Positions 1 through 8,142 of a stretch of DNA of 64,000 nt are shown here, piece by piece. The notes beneath the pieces were generated by a model that was not told where the DNA came from, made no database searches, and saw only the letters and a program-made list of their open reading frames with translations. Source of the DNA: JAAYTL01 sp031460505 (GTDB taxonomy: Bacteria > Bacillota > Clostridia > Tissierellales > Tissierellaceae). The stretch covers positions 558,001 to 622,000 of the forward strand of contig JAVKTT010000001.1 of NCBI GenBank assembly GCA_031460505.1, given 5' to 3'. A program made the position numbers and the translations under genes. Every line of letters starts with the position of its first letter. Within the stretch, counting starts at the first letter, position 1.

Positions 1-926
1 CTTCTAACCATTGCTGTCATTTCTTCATCATTGTTTAATAATCCATTACCGCACTTAAATTCAAGTGAGCAAGTTGTCCCATGAATTATAGAAACACCTT
101 CAACAATTTCTTGCATTCTATCTTGAATAGCTTTAGTGTTAGGATGTAAACATCTAAGAGAACCTTCAATTTCAGCTATTTCTGGTATTATTATTGGGAA
201 TGTTCCTGAATTGAATTTTCCAAAAGTAACAATTGTTGGTGTTAGTGCATCAATTTCATTGTTCACCATTCCTTGTATTGCTTTTATCATATCAACTCCT
301 GCTAATATCGGACTAATAGCTTTATGAGGAGAACCACCATGTCCACCTTTTCCATTAACTATCAACTTAAAGTAATAGCTTGATGCCATTAATGGGCCTG
401 ATATTATTCCAACTTTGCCTGATTCAATTGGCGACCAAAGGTGTATTCCAACCGCAGCATCAACTTTAGGGTTTTCTAGTATTCCTTCGTTAATCATTAC
501 TTCTGCCCCTGCATCTTCTTCATTTGGTTGGAAAACAAACTTAATATTCCCTTTAATCTCATCCTTTTTACCTGATAGTATCTTTGCAGCAATAAGCATC
601 ATAGCAACATGTCCGTCATGGCCACATGCATGCATAACTCCTTCGTTCTCTGATTTAAAACTTAATCCAGTTTCCTCTATAACAGGTAATGCATCCATAT
701 CAGTTCTAAGTGCAATAGTCTTGCCTGGTTGCTTTCCTCTTAATAATCCTACTACTCCAGTTTGAGCAACGTTTTTTTGAACTTCAAGTCCAAGATTTTC
801 TAAGTATTCTGCTACTATCTTACTAGTTCTAAACTCTTGGAACCCTAGTTCAGGATGTTGATGAAAGTCTCTTCTAAGAGCGATAAGTTCATCTTTAAGT
901 AAATTAACTTCTTCTTTAATATCCAT
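1..926 (-). CDS. M20 family amidohydrolase (hippurate/N-acyl-amino-acid hydrolase type), 3' end cut by window edge
   Basis: Predicted zinc-dependent amidohydrolase that removes the acyl group from N-acyl amino acids or short peptides in the cytoplasm. I translated it from the minus strand: about 308 residues are present before the sequence runs out, against roughly 385-400 for the family, so the C-terminal part lies off the left edge. The N-terminal block with FHQHPELGFQE, the LRTDMDALP strand and the metal-binding HACGHDGH near residue 100, followed by PNEED near residue 135, are diagnostic of this M20 subfamily. The ATG at 924-926 follows a good AAGGAGG-type site. It is a paralogue of the gene at 5375-6538 and lies 50 bp downstream of the NimA-like gene, probably in the same transcript. 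Substrate is not predictable. Confidence 0.9.
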   Translation of the reverse strand, partial: MDIKEEVNLLKDELIALRRDFHQHPELGFQEFRTSKIVAEYLENLGLEVQKNVAQTGVVGLLRGKQPGKTIALRTDMDALPVIEETGLSFKSENEGVMHACGHDGHVAMMLIAAKILSGKKDEIKGNIKFVFQPNEEDAGAEVMINEGILENPKVDAAVGIHLWSPIESGKVGIISGPLMASSYYFKLIVNGKGGHGGSPHKAISPILAGVDMIKAIQGMVNNEIDALTPTIVTFGKFNSGTFPIIIPEIAEIEGSLRCLHPNTKAIQDRMQEIVEGVSIIHGTTCSLEFKCGNGLLNNDEEMTAMVR

Positions 927-976
927 ATTTTTTCCTCCTTCAATCCTTAAATTGCCATCTTTTAGAAAAATGTACA

Positions 977-1459
977 TTACACATTTAGAATATCTTTTGC
1001 TGCCTTGCCAGTCATGTGCTCTATATGGATCTCAACTATATAAACTCTATTCCATTGATCCTTGATATATTCTAAACCCTCATTAATAAAATCAGGAGAG
1101 TATTTATCTAGAATTGCTTCAAGGGCATATTGTTTTTCTTTTTCATCTGTAAGTATTCTTGCTCTACCAAACATAATCACACTTCTATAAAGAGAATCAA
1201 ATTTTTCTTGAATAACCTCATCTTTATCAATTATACAAAAGGTAACTTTATCATTATTTATTATACTGTCAAACTTATGTCCTTCTTTTGCACAATGGAA
1301 AAATAGCTTATCATCTTTATAAACATAACTTAAAGGGACTGTATAAGGATACCCATTATCTCCATTAACTCCTAATACTCCTGAAGTATTACTGTTAAGT
1401 ATTTCTATAATTTTATCCTTTGATAAAGATTGCTTTTCTCTTCTCATTTTTCTAAACAT
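977..1459 (-). CDS. Pyridoxamine 5'-phosphate oxidase-family flavoprotein (NimA-like)
   Basis: A 160-residue split-barrel FMN-binding protein of the type annotated as NimA/pyridoxamine-phosphate-oxidase-related. The order fits the family: an MRR start, a segment ending in GVLGVNGDNGYPYTVPLSY, then FHCAKEGHKFD, where the conserved His lies, and a C-terminal strand IVEIHIEHMTGK that is typical of NimA-like proteins. Members reduce nitro compounds or bind flavin or heme; the true substrate here is unknown. It is transcribed after the amidotransferase-like gene at 1523-2272, but a hairpin at 1486-1511 lies between them. The ATG at 1459 has GGTGAGG upstream; an internal ATG four codons in is also possible. 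Confidence 0.85.
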   Translation of the reverse strand: MFRKMRREKQSLSKDKIIEILNSNTSGVLGVNGDNGYPYTVPLSYVYKDDKLFFHCAKEGHKFDSIINNDKVTFCIIDKDEVIQEKFDSLYRSVIMFGRARILTDEKEKQYALEAILDKYSPDFINEGLEYIKDQWNRVYIVEIHIEHMTGKAAKDILNV

Positions 1460-1485
1460 AATTATAACTACCTCACCTTAACTTA

Positions 1486-1511
1486 AAGGCACTTAATAAA
1501 TAAAGTGCCTT
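1486..1511 (-). terminator. Hairpin terminator after the C26 hydrolase gene
   Basis: Arms AAGGCACTT (1486-1494) and AAGTGCCTT (1503-1511) form a perfect 9-bp stem. The T run on the minus strand is short, so termination may be partial. The sequence closely resembles the hairpin at 8096-8132 after the second AGCS gene. Confidence 0.6.
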
Positions 1512-1522
1512 ATCATATATAA

Positions 1523-2272
1523 TTACTTTGCTGAATTTATAAAATAGTCAAAGATTCTTTTATGGCTACTATCTTTAATAGATGTCATTTCCGGGTGCCA
1601 TTGAGTGGCTAAAATAAATCTCTCTCTAACATTTACAGTTTCTACAGCCTCAATAACATTATCCTCTGAAATTGCTGCAATTCTTAATCCTTGTCCTAAT
1701 TCCCCAACTGCCTGATGATGAATAGTATTCACATATGTTTTTTCTTGACCAATTATTTCTCTCAATAAGGTGTCTTCTGATATTGTCACATCGTGTATTG
1801 GATTATATCTTTCGTTATTTGATATAGAGTGTGCTAGGTACCCTGCTGATGGTAAATCTAAGATCAAATTTCCCTTAAAATACACATTCATCAATTGCAA
1901 ACCTCTGCATATTCCTAATATTGGTTTACTTGTATTTTTATAGATGTAATCCAATAATAACAGTTCTTGTTTATCTCTTTTAGGGGATACTCTACCTGTT
2001 TTTGCATCAGCTCTTTGTCCTGATAGTAATGGGTCTAAATCAGCACCACCACTTATAAGTAATCCATCTATCTTTTTAGCAATATCTTTAATATAATCTT
2101 CATCTTCAGATATTGGTATTACTATTGGTATACCGCCAGATCTAATAATGGCATCTGAATAGTCATTTGCTATAAGGGACCATTCTTGACCTATGGCACC
2201 CAATCCCTGCTTGACATATGTCATATCATCTGAAGAAAAATTTGATGTTATACCTATTAATGGTTTATTCAT
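1523..2272 (-). CDS. Gamma-glutamyl-gamma-aminobutyrate hydrolase-family (peptidase C26) class-I glutamine amidotransferase-like protein
   Basis: A 249-residue stand-alone glutaminase-like hydrolase of the PuuD/C26 family, which cleaves gamma-glutamyl amide bonds. The nucleophile elbow GICRGLQ places Cys122, and QWHPEMT near residues 224-230 supplies the His/Glu of the triad. GGADLDP near residues 75-81 is the usual oxyanion-side motif of this family. Length matches family norms (about 250). AGGAGAG sits 6 nt before the ATG. It follows the AGCS symporter gene by only 14 bp, so transporter and hydrolase are probably co-transcribed, fitting uptake and cleavage of a gamma-glutamyl compound or related amide. 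The exact substrate is unknown. Confidence 0.88.
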   Translation of the reverse strand: MNKPLIGITSNFSSDDMTYVKQGLGAIGQEWSLIANDYSDAIIRSGGIPIVIPISEDEDYIKDIAKKIDGLLISGGADLDPLLSGQRADAKTGRVSPKRDKQELLLLDYIYKNTSKPILGICRGLQLMNVYFKGNLILDLPSAGYLAHSISNNERYNPIHDVTISEDTLLREIIGQEKTYVNTIHHQAVGELGQGLRIAAISEDNVIEAVETVNVRERFILATQWHPEMTSIKDSSHKRIFDYFINSAK

Positions 2273-2286
2273 TTAAATCTCTCCTA

Positions 2287-3654
2287 TTAATTACTTAATT
2301 TTGCTTTATCTTTAAAAAAATCTCTTGTTTCATCTCTAACTACACCAGATAAGATTATTAACCCAGTCATATTGAAGAATATTGAAAGTGCATTACCAAC
2401 ATCTGACAATATTAGAATTTTTTCTACCCCAAATACTCCACCCATTAGCATTATACCAATGAATATTAACTGTGCACCCTTACCAACTGCCTTACTTCCA
2501 GTTAATGATCTAGCTTGAGATTCGGTAAAGTAAGCAAAACTCAATACTGTAGAACCTGCAAACATGACTACACAACCTACTATAATTAATTTTCCTAATA
2601 TACCTAATGTACCTTCAAAAGCTGCAATAGGCATAAGAGCAGCAGTTTGGTCAGCGCCTTGCCATACACCTGATGTTAGTATAGCAAGAGCTGATAGAGT
2701 ACACACAATAATCGTATCAAAGAACACTTCGAAAACTCCCCAAATACCTTGTTCAGCTGGCCTTTCTACATTTGCTTGTCCATGCATTATAGATTGAATA
2801 CCATTTCCTGCATCACTAGAATACATTCCTCTAGCAGTACCCCATCTTATTGCTTGTGCTACAGCTGCACCAGAAAATCCTCCTATAGCTGCAGATGGTG
2901 TGAAAGCATGTTTGAAAACTAACACAATACTAGGAATTAGATTTTCAATGTTCATAACGATAACTGCAAGTGCACCAAATATATAAAGTCCAGCCATTAA
3001 TGGAGTTAACTTGTCCGTGATTTTAGTTAAGGCTTGTACACCACCATAAACAACTATTCCAATTACTATCATTAGACCTATTGTAGAAACCCATCTATTT
3101 ACACTAAATGCTGCTAAATTGTCTACAACTGCTCCTGTATGCACTCCAGCAGCTATCCATAAGTTAATAATTAAGGCTATAGCATAACCAACTCCAAGAA
3201 TTGCACCAAACGTTTTGTTCGTTTTGGCTCCAACACCTTCTTTTAAGTACATCATTGGTCCTGCATCGTATTCACCATCGTCTCTTTTTCTACGATACTT
3301 TACAGCTACTAATGCCTCAGAATACTTAATCGACATTGCTAAAAGACCAACAATCAACATCCAAAATACTGCACCAGGACCACCGTTAACGATACCAACT
3401 GCAACACCGACTATATTACCAGTACCAATTGTAGCACTTAGTGCCGCCATTACAGCTGAATAACTTGATACTCCATTTTCTGATTTTCTACCTTCTTTTT
3501 TGAAAATTGTGTTCTTAAGTATCCATCCTAGACGTCTAAACTGTACTCCACCTGTGGCAATAGTAAGTATAACACCTCCACCAACTAACCAAATCAGCAT
3601 TGGAAGTCCCCAAGCCCAGTTTGCAAATTTAACCATTAAATCATAAAAAAACAT
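2287..3654 (-). CDS. Sodium:alanine/glycine symporter (AGCS family), copy 1
   Basis: A 455-residue multi-pass inner-membrane carrier of the alanine-or-glycine:cation symporter family. Support: the N-terminal WGLPMLIWLVGGG helix, the SATIGTGNIVGVAVG block, NGGPGAVFWM, and the AIRWGTARGMYSSDAG loop characteristic of AGCS. A longer reading frame begins at 3708, but AAAAAGGAGGAATAAT lies directly before the ATG at 3652-3654 and homologues start at MFFYDLM, so I chose this start. It is followed closely by the C26 hydrolase gene. A close paralogue lies at 8143-9513, so the cluster carries two versions of the same importer, perhaps with different substrates (inference). Confidence 0.92.
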   Translation of the reverse strand: MFFYDLMVKFANWAWGLPMLIWLVGGGVILTIATGGVQFRRLGWILKNTIFKKEGRKSENGVSSYSAVMAALSATIGTGNIVGVAVGIVNGGPGAVFWMLIVGLLAMSIKYSEALVAVKYRRKRDDGEYDAGPMMYLKEGVGAKTNKTFGAILGVGYAIALIINLWIAAGVHTGAVVDNLAAFSVNRWVSTIGLMIVIGIVVYGGVQALTKITDKLTPLMAGLYIFGALAVIVMNIENLIPSIVLVFKHAFTPSAAIGGFSGAAVAQAIRWGTARGMYSSDAGNGIQSIMHGQANVERPAEQGIWGVFEVFFDTIIVCTLSALAILTSGVWQGADQTAALMPIAAFEGTLGILGKLIIVGCVVMFAGSTVLSFAYFTESQARSLTGSKAVGKGAQLIFIGIMLMGGVFGVEKILILSDVGNALSIFFNMTGLIILSGVVRDETRDFFKDKAKLSN

Positions 3655-3814
3655 ATTATTCCTCCTTTTTATTGATATAACGTTTTCATGCCTTGTAACA
3701 AAACCCAATTTAATACAATTTTTTATCTTTCTCCACTATCACATCCTCTTCTGTAAATTTTAAAGTAAAATATTGTACACCACAATAAATAAAAATATTT
3801 AATTTACTGTCAGT

Positions 3815-3844
3815 ATCTATTCTGCTATTTATAACAGAATAGAT
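3815..3844. promoter_or_regulatory. Inverted repeat upstream of AGCS copy 1, possible operator or leader hairpin
   Basis: ATCTATTCTG (3815-3824) is repeated in inverted form as CAGAATAGAT (3835-3844) around a 10-nt AT-rich spacer. There is no T run, so it is not an obvious terminator. It lies about 160 bp before the symporter start. Function is a guess. Confidence 0.4.
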
Positions 3845-4029
3845 TGTCATATTAGTCATATTCTTTAAACTTAAAACATGCTTAAATCATTGTATATACA
3901 TATTAATACATACAATATTCTTTTTCATTCAATTAATTGTATGAATCGCAATTTAATTTATTAGACAATTTGATTATACTTTTGAACTTTTAGTTATAGC
4001 AAAAAATATTAAAAAGAATCTAATAAAAA

Positions 4030-4051
4030 AGCCTGTGAAATCTCACAAGCT
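4030..4051 (-). terminator. Rho-independent terminator after the carbamoylase-like gene
   Basis: AGCCTGTGA (4030-4038) pairs with TCACAAGCT (4043-4051) with one mismatch; on the minus strand the stem is followed by a run of T. It separates the 6538-4085 operon from the AGCS-1 unit. Confidence 0.75.
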
Positions 4052-4084
4052 CATTATTAAATATATTTATTTTTTGATTCAATT

Positions 4085-5320
4085 CTAATTACTAATATGC
4101 TGAGTAACATCCAGTAATATATTCGCACCTGCTTCCAAATCTTCATCCTTAGTGAATTCCTCCGGATTGTGGCTAATACCTTTTATACTCGGAGCAAAAA
4201 TCATAGCAGTTGGGCAAATTCTTGCCATCATTTGAGCATCATGGCCTGCTCCAGATGTCATCCTTCTACATTTTAAGCCCTGATTTCTTGCAGCATTTTC
4301 TACCAACTTTACTATGTTTTCATCAAAAATTACAGGTTCAAATCGAACTAATCTTTTTGTTGAGATATTTACCTTATCTGTTACTTCCAGTTTTCTTAAA
4401 TAGTGATCAAGAGCTTTTTCTTCTTCTTTAAGTTTCTCATCATTTGGATTTCTTAAATCTACAGTGAAAGTAACTTTAGATGGAATTACATTTATAAGAT
4501 TTGGCTCAAACTCCATACTACCAACTGTAGATACAGTAGTATCATTTGACATATCAGCTCTATCTCTTAAAAATGTGATAACTTTTGCAGCCGCTAAACC
4601 TGCATCTACTCTCATTCTCGTTGGAGTTGTCCCTGCATGGTTTGCTTCACCTTTTATAATAACCTTTTGCCAAGAAATCCCTTGGAGGTTTTCTACTGCT
4701 CCTACGGTAATATTTTCACTATCTAAGATAGGACCTTGTTCTACATGAAGTTCTATATATGCATATGGCTTAATAAATCCAGGATCATAATCTCCAGCAT
4801 ACCCGATCTTTTCTAGCTCATCACCTAATCTAGTTCCATCAATTCCAATAGTATCTAATGCTTTATCTACATCTAATCCACCAACATAGACTAGGGAACC
4901 CATCATATCAGGCTGATATCTAACCCCTTCTTCATTTGTAAATGCACCTACAACAATCGGCCTATTTGGTTTGAAACCTGACTCCTGTAAGGTTCTTATA
5001 ACCTCAAGTCCTGAAATAACCCCATAACACCCATCATATATACCAGCATTTATTACTGAATCTATGTGAGATCCTATCATTACAGGATTGTTTTCTTTAT
5101 TTTCTTGTGTTTCCCATACTCCAAAAATATTTCCTATCTTATCTACTTTCACATCTAATTTTGCTTGTTTCATCCAAGATACAACTAAATCTCTACCTTT
5201 TTTATCACTTTCAGAAAGAGTTAATCGTGTAAGTACTCCATTATTATCCCTTCCAGTATTTCCAAGTTCTATTAATCTCTTAAGTAATCTTTCATTATTA
5301 ATTAAAATACTATCATTCAT
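4085..5320 (-). CDS. M20-family amidase, N-carbamoyl-L-amino-acid hydrolase / ureidopropionase type
   Basis: A 411-residue Zn/Mn-dependent hydrolase of the HyuC/AllC/beta-ureidopropionase group, which hydrolyses N-carbamoyl amino acids or ureides to amino acid, CO2 and ammonia. Metal ligands are visible: His85 in GSHIDSV, Asp96 in YDGCYG, the Glu130-Glu131 pair in FTNEEGVRY, and His192 in ELHVEQGP; the AGHDAQ motif follows near the C terminus. Length is typical. It lies 54 bp after the M20 gene at 5375-6538 and ends at a clear terminator, so the two form an operon. The neighbouring ygeY-dpaL pair recalls the E. coli ygeX-ygeY-hyuA neighbourhood, so ureide or hydantoin breakdown is plausible. 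The exact substrate is unknown. Confidence 0.88.
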   Translation of the reverse strand: MNDSILINNERLLKRLIELGNTGRDNNGVLTRLTLSESDKKGRDLVVSWMKQAKLDVKVDKIGNIFGVWETQENKENNPVMIGSHIDSVINAGIYDGCYGVISGLEVIRTLQESGFKPNRPIVVGAFTNEEGVRYQPDMMGSLVYVGGLDVDKALDTIGIDGTRLGDELEKIGYAGDYDPGFIKPYAYIELHVEQGPILDSENITVGAVENLQGISWQKVIIKGEANHAGTTPTRMRVDAGLAAAKVITFLRDRADMSNDTTVSTVGSMEFEPNLINVIPSKVTFTVDLRNPNDEKLKEEEKALDHYLRKLEVTDKVNISTKRLVRFEPVIFDENIVKLVENAARNQGLKCRRMTSGAGHDAQMMARICPTAMIFAPSIKGISHNPEEFTKDEDLEAGANILLDVTQHISN

Positions 5321-5374
5321 TTAGTATCAAAACTCCTTTTTCAGAAACTACCTCAAAACACTGCTATCTATACT

Positions 5375-6538
5375 TTATTTTGGTAATCTTAATCTAATAA
5401 GTTCTGCAAAGAACTCTGCTCCTATCTCCAGCACATCATCATTAAAGTCATATATAGAATTATGAAGTGGAATATTATCAGAAGCATTTTCGTTTTTCCC
5501 AGTACCTAGGAATAAAAAACATCCAGGAACATGTCTTAAAAAGGTACCAAAATCTTCTGATCCTGTAAATGGTTCACAATTATCATCTACTTTATCTTTT
5601 CCAACTATATTTATAGCAGCTTTAGATGCAATATTAACTTGTCCTTCCCAATTAACAGTAGGAGCAAACTCATGTGTATACTCAAACTCGCATCCTGCAC
5701 CATTCATTTCACATATAGATTGACTTATACTTCTCATTCTAGTTTCAATTTGTTCTTGTACTTCAGGTGCAAAGCTTCTTGTATCTCCTAGTATTACAAC
5801 ATTAGATGGAATTGCATTTCGAACACCATCTGTATGTAATTCCGTACATGATATTACAGCTTGCTTTAAGGGACTTACATTTCGAGAAACAATAGTTTGT
5901 AAACCTAGTATAATTTGAGAAGCTAATACTAATGGATCTATTCCTAAATGAGGACTAGATGCATGTGCTCCTTTGCCTTTTATTTTTATTACAAAATTAT
6001 CCTCACTAGCCATAATTCCACCTGCACGGGTGTGTATTCTACCTTCAGGTATTGATGGCATATTGTGAAGTCCATATATTTCATCAATAGGGAATCTTTC
6101 AAACAGTCCATCGTCAATCATTGCCTGAGCACCTTTTCCAGGTTCTTCAGCTGGTTGAAAGATAAGTCTTACAGTTCCATTGAAATCTTTTCTCTCTGCA
6201 AGTAACTTAGCTGCACCTAATAACATAGTAGTATGTCCATCATGTCCACAGGCATGCATTTTACCTGGAGTCTTTGATGTATATGAAAAGCTGTTTGTTT
6301 CTTGCATATTTATAGCATCTATATCAGCACGAAGTCCTATGGATTCATTTCCATCCCCTACGGTTAAACTTGCAACTACTCCAGTCTTACCAATACCTGT
6401 TTCAACTTCATATCCCATTTCTCTTAATTTCTCACTGACAAATTTTGATGTCTCTATTTCTTCAAAAGCCGTTTCTGGAATTTGGTGCAAATATCGTCTC
6501 CAGCTAATCATTTGATTTCTTAATTCTTGGTTGTTCAT
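5375..6538 (-). CDS. M20 family amidohydrolase (N-acyl-amino-acid/hippurate hydrolase type), complete copy
   Basis: A 387-residue metal-dependent amidohydrolase. LRADIDAI near residues 69-76, HACGHDGH near 95-102 and QPAEEPGKGA near 130-139 carry the metal ligands and catalytic Glu; the lid domain and C-terminal GSEDFG motif complete the M20D fold. It is paralogous to the partial gene at the left edge. The ATG at 6538 is preceded by AAGGATTATT. The IS110 element inserted about 30 bp upstream has separated the gene from its native promoter, leaving only the ribosome-binding site, so expression probably now depends on a promoter in or beyond the element (inference). Confidence 0.92.
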   Translation of the reverse strand: MNNQELRNQMISWRRYLHQIPETAFEEIETSKFVSEKLREMGYEVETGIGKTGVVASLTVGDGNESIGLRADIDAINMQETNSFSYTSKTPGKMHACGHDGHTTMLLGAAKLLAERKDFNGTVRLIFQPAEEPGKGAQAMIDDGLFERFPIDEIYGLHNMPSIPEGRIHTRAGGIMASEDNFVIKIKGKGAHASSPHLGIDPLVLASQIILGLQTIVSRNVSPLKQAVISCTELHTDGVRNAIPSNVVILGDTRSFAPEVQEQIETRMRSISQSICEMNGAGCEFEYTHEFAPTVNWEGQVNIASKAAINIVGKDKVDDNCEPFTGSEDFGTFLRHVPGCFLFLGTGKNENASDNIPLHNSIYDFNDDVLEIGAEFFAELIRLRLPK

Positions 6539-6620
6539 AATAATCCTTGTATGATATAGTTCAAGGACTAAATCATACTCTCCTTCCTCATTTATTTTAA
6601 TTATCCGCTATAATTAAATT

Positions 6621-6773
6621 AGACACTGTGGACTTTTTATGATTTCCTATAGCTTGACTATTAGATGGAGTGTATTGCCACTGTCTTATTTAAATCATTT
6701 ATAGTTGGATAAGTTTTAAACTTTTATCTCCCGCAAGGCTATGAGAATAAGACTAGGTGGATCAAAACAGTTG
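6621..6773 (+). ncRNA. Candidate IS110 bridge RNA in the left end, two-loop fold
   Basis: The non-coding segment between the left end and the transposase start folds, by eye, into two consecutive bulged stem-loops. Loop 1: basal stem ACACT (6623-6627) with AGTGT (6669-6673); apical hairpin CTATAG (6647-6652), loop CTTGA, then CTATTAG (6658-6664) with one bulged T. Loop 2: basal stem ACTGT (6680-6684) with ACAGT (6767-6771); apical hairpin CTTTTATCTC (6721-6730) with GAGAATAAG (6743-6751), capped by CC-GCAA-GG, a GNRA-type tetraloop. This matches the target-loop/donor-loop order described for bridge RNAs of the IS110 group, which are encoded upstream of the recombinase. Exact transcript ends are unknown. 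Confidence 0.55.
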
Positions 6774-6800
6774 TCAAATTATTATTAAGGACGTGGTTCT

Positions 6801-7964
6801 ATGATTTACGTTGGCATTGATATTGCCAAACAAAAGCATTTCGCCGCTGCTATGACCGCTGATGGTGAAGTCTTAATTCAACCTTTTGGATTTAATAATG
6901 ATTCAGAGGGTTTCTCCCTCTTAATGTCTAAACTCAAGACCCTCGATAAAGAGAATATTCTTATTGGACTTGAGTCAACTTCACATTATGGTGAAAACCT
7001 TATTTGCTTTCTTTACAATATGGGTTACCATATTGCTGTTATCAACCCGATTCAAACTGCTACTTTAAGAAAGTCAAACATACGTAAGACTAAAACTGAT
7101 AAGGTTGATACTATCTTAATCATTAAATCAATGATTCTAAACAACCATAGGATTTTTACCAAGGCTGACATTGAGTCAATTCGACTTAAAAGCCTTTGTC
7201 GCTTCAGAGAAAAAACGAAAAAAGCTAAAGCTAGATTGAAAATTCAACTTGTATCGTATGTTGATATTATTTTCCCTGAGCTACTGTATTTTTTTAAATC
7301 AGGTATTCACATAAATACTTCATACGAACTACTTAAAAAACATTCCAATCCAAATGACATAGCTGCCTTACACCTTACTTATTTAGGTAATCTTCTTAAA
7401 AAGGCTTCCCACGGCCACTTTGGTAAAGAAGAAGCTATTGCTTTAAAAGGTCTGGCTAAATCATCTGTAGGCACTGGTGATGCCTATTTATCTATTCAAA
7501 TAACCCAAACTATCTCTCAAATTGAGTTATTGGAAAAGCAAATTAATGAACTAGATGAATCCATTAAATCGATTATGCTCGAGATGGATTCTGTAATATT
7601 GACTATTCCTGGCATAGGATTTCTTAACGGTGCTATGATTCTGGGTGAAATTGGCGATATCTCTAGATTCGCAAATCCATCAAAACTTTTAGCATATGCT
7701 GGATTAGATCCTACCGTTAATCAATCTGGTAAGTTTAATGCCAAGACCACTAGAATGTCAAAAAGAGGCTCAAAATTACTTCGTTATGCTTTAATTAACG
7801 CTGCTTGGAATGTTTCACTTAACAACAAAACATTCAATGATTACTTTATGCTTAAAAGGTCTCAAGGTAACAACCATTATGCAGCTCTTGGTCATGTTGC
7901 TCATAAGTTGGTACGTGTTATCTTCAAAATTCTTAAAGATAATGTAGCTTTTAATTTAGACTAA
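6801..7964 (+). CDS. IS110-family DEDD transposase/recombinase
   Basis: A 387-residue RNA-guided recombinase of the IS110 family. The N-terminal RuvC-like DEDD domain shows Asp7 in GIDIAK, Glu58 in GLESTS, and Asp100 and Asp103 in KTKTDKVDT. A coiled linker (about residues 130-265) leads to the C-terminal Tnp domain, with TIPGIG near 268, LLAYAGLDP near 296 and a QSG serine at about 309, where the family carries its catalytic serine (alignment inferred). Length is normal and no frameshift is seen, so the protein may be active. AAGGACGTGG precedes the ATG. It is the only plus-strand gene in the first 21 kb, and it splits a minus-strand catabolic cluster. Confidence 0.95.
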   Translation: MIYVGIDIAKQKHFAAAMTADGEVLIQPFGFNNDSEGFSLLMSKLKTLDKENILIGLESTSHYGENLICFLYNMGYHIAVINPIQTATLRKSNIRKTKTDKVDTILIIKSMILNNHRIFTKADIESIRLKSLCRFREKTKKAKARLKIQLVSYVDIIFPELLYFFKSGIHINTSYELLKKHSNPNDIAALHLTYLGNLLKKASHGHFGKEEAIALKGLAKSSVGTGDAYLSIQITQTISQIELLEKQINELDESIKSIMLEMDSVILTIPGIGFLNGAMILGEIGDISRFANPSKLLAYAGLDPTVNQSGKFNAKTTRMSKRGSKLLRYALINAAWNVSLNNKTFNDYFMLKRSQGNNHYAALGHVAHKLVRVIFKILKDNVAFNLD

Positions 7965-8095
7965 ATTAAATTAATTTTAAAGCCTATATCAAATAGGTTT
8001 ATTTAAGTGCGCCTTTTTTTGAATAATTATTTATTTACATATCTTAAAAATTTTTGCTTGACATTTCATAGTTGGTCTCCATCCTAGTCCATATT

Positions 8096-8132
8096 TATAC
8101 AAGGCACCTTAATAAATAAAGTGCCTTGTATA
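8096..8132 (-). terminator. Hairpin terminator after AGCS copy 2
   Basis: TATACAAGGCAC pairs perfectly with GTGCCTTGTATA across an AT-rich loop. It resembles the 1486-1511 hairpin, including the TAATAAATAAAGTGCCTT core. It lies just outside the proposed right end of the IS110 element and directly after the stop of the symporter gene. Confidence 0.7.
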
Positions 8133-8142
8133 CAATGTGCAT

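Larger units (their letters stand above)
3655..4084. other. Intergenic region upstream of AGCS copy 1
   Basis: A 430-bp, very AT-rich stretch with no convincing open frame on either strand. It contains the terminator of the carbamoylase gene (4030-4051), an 11-bp inverted repeat at 3815-3844, and the ribosome-binding site of AGCS copy 1. A transcription start for the 3654-to-1 unit is expected in here, but I cannot single out a convincing promoter. Confidence 0.6.
6568..8078 (+). mobile_element. IS110-family insertion sequence (about 1.5 kb), ends proposed from guide matches
   Basis: An intact IS110-type transposase gene with about 230 bp of non-coding left end and about 110 bp of right end. 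IS110 elements lack terminal inverted repeats and target duplications, so the ends are inferred. The right end is placed at core CT 8077-8078: the preceding ATAGTTGG (8068-8075) reappears in the leader at 6701-6708, and CTCCATC (8077-8083) is complementary to leader GATGGAG (6664-6670). The left core is tentatively CT at 6568-6569, because GGACT (6565-6569) recurs at 6630-6634. Removing the element joins AAGGA-CT-CCATC. The right end is better supported than the left. Confidence 0.7.

Noticed and set aside
3676..3688. TATAACGTTTTCA here and its complement at 60788-60800 resemble cre (CcpA) sites.
   Set aside because: Only part of the consensus fits, and a 13-mer shared once within 64 kb of AT-rich DNA is expected by chance.
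6811..6827. Sequence TTGGCATTGATATTGCC matches a sigma-54 -24/-12 promoter with exact spacing.
   Set aside because: It lies in the first codons of the IS110 gene, where it encodes the conserved GIDIA motif with the catalytic Asp; the match is explained by coding constraint.
8083..8089. CCTAGTC as the right-donor site paired with leader GACTAGG.
   Set aside because: In an inserted IS110 the sequence after the right core is target DNA, not donor DNA, so this 7-nt match cannot be used to set the end; it is kept only as an unexplained note.
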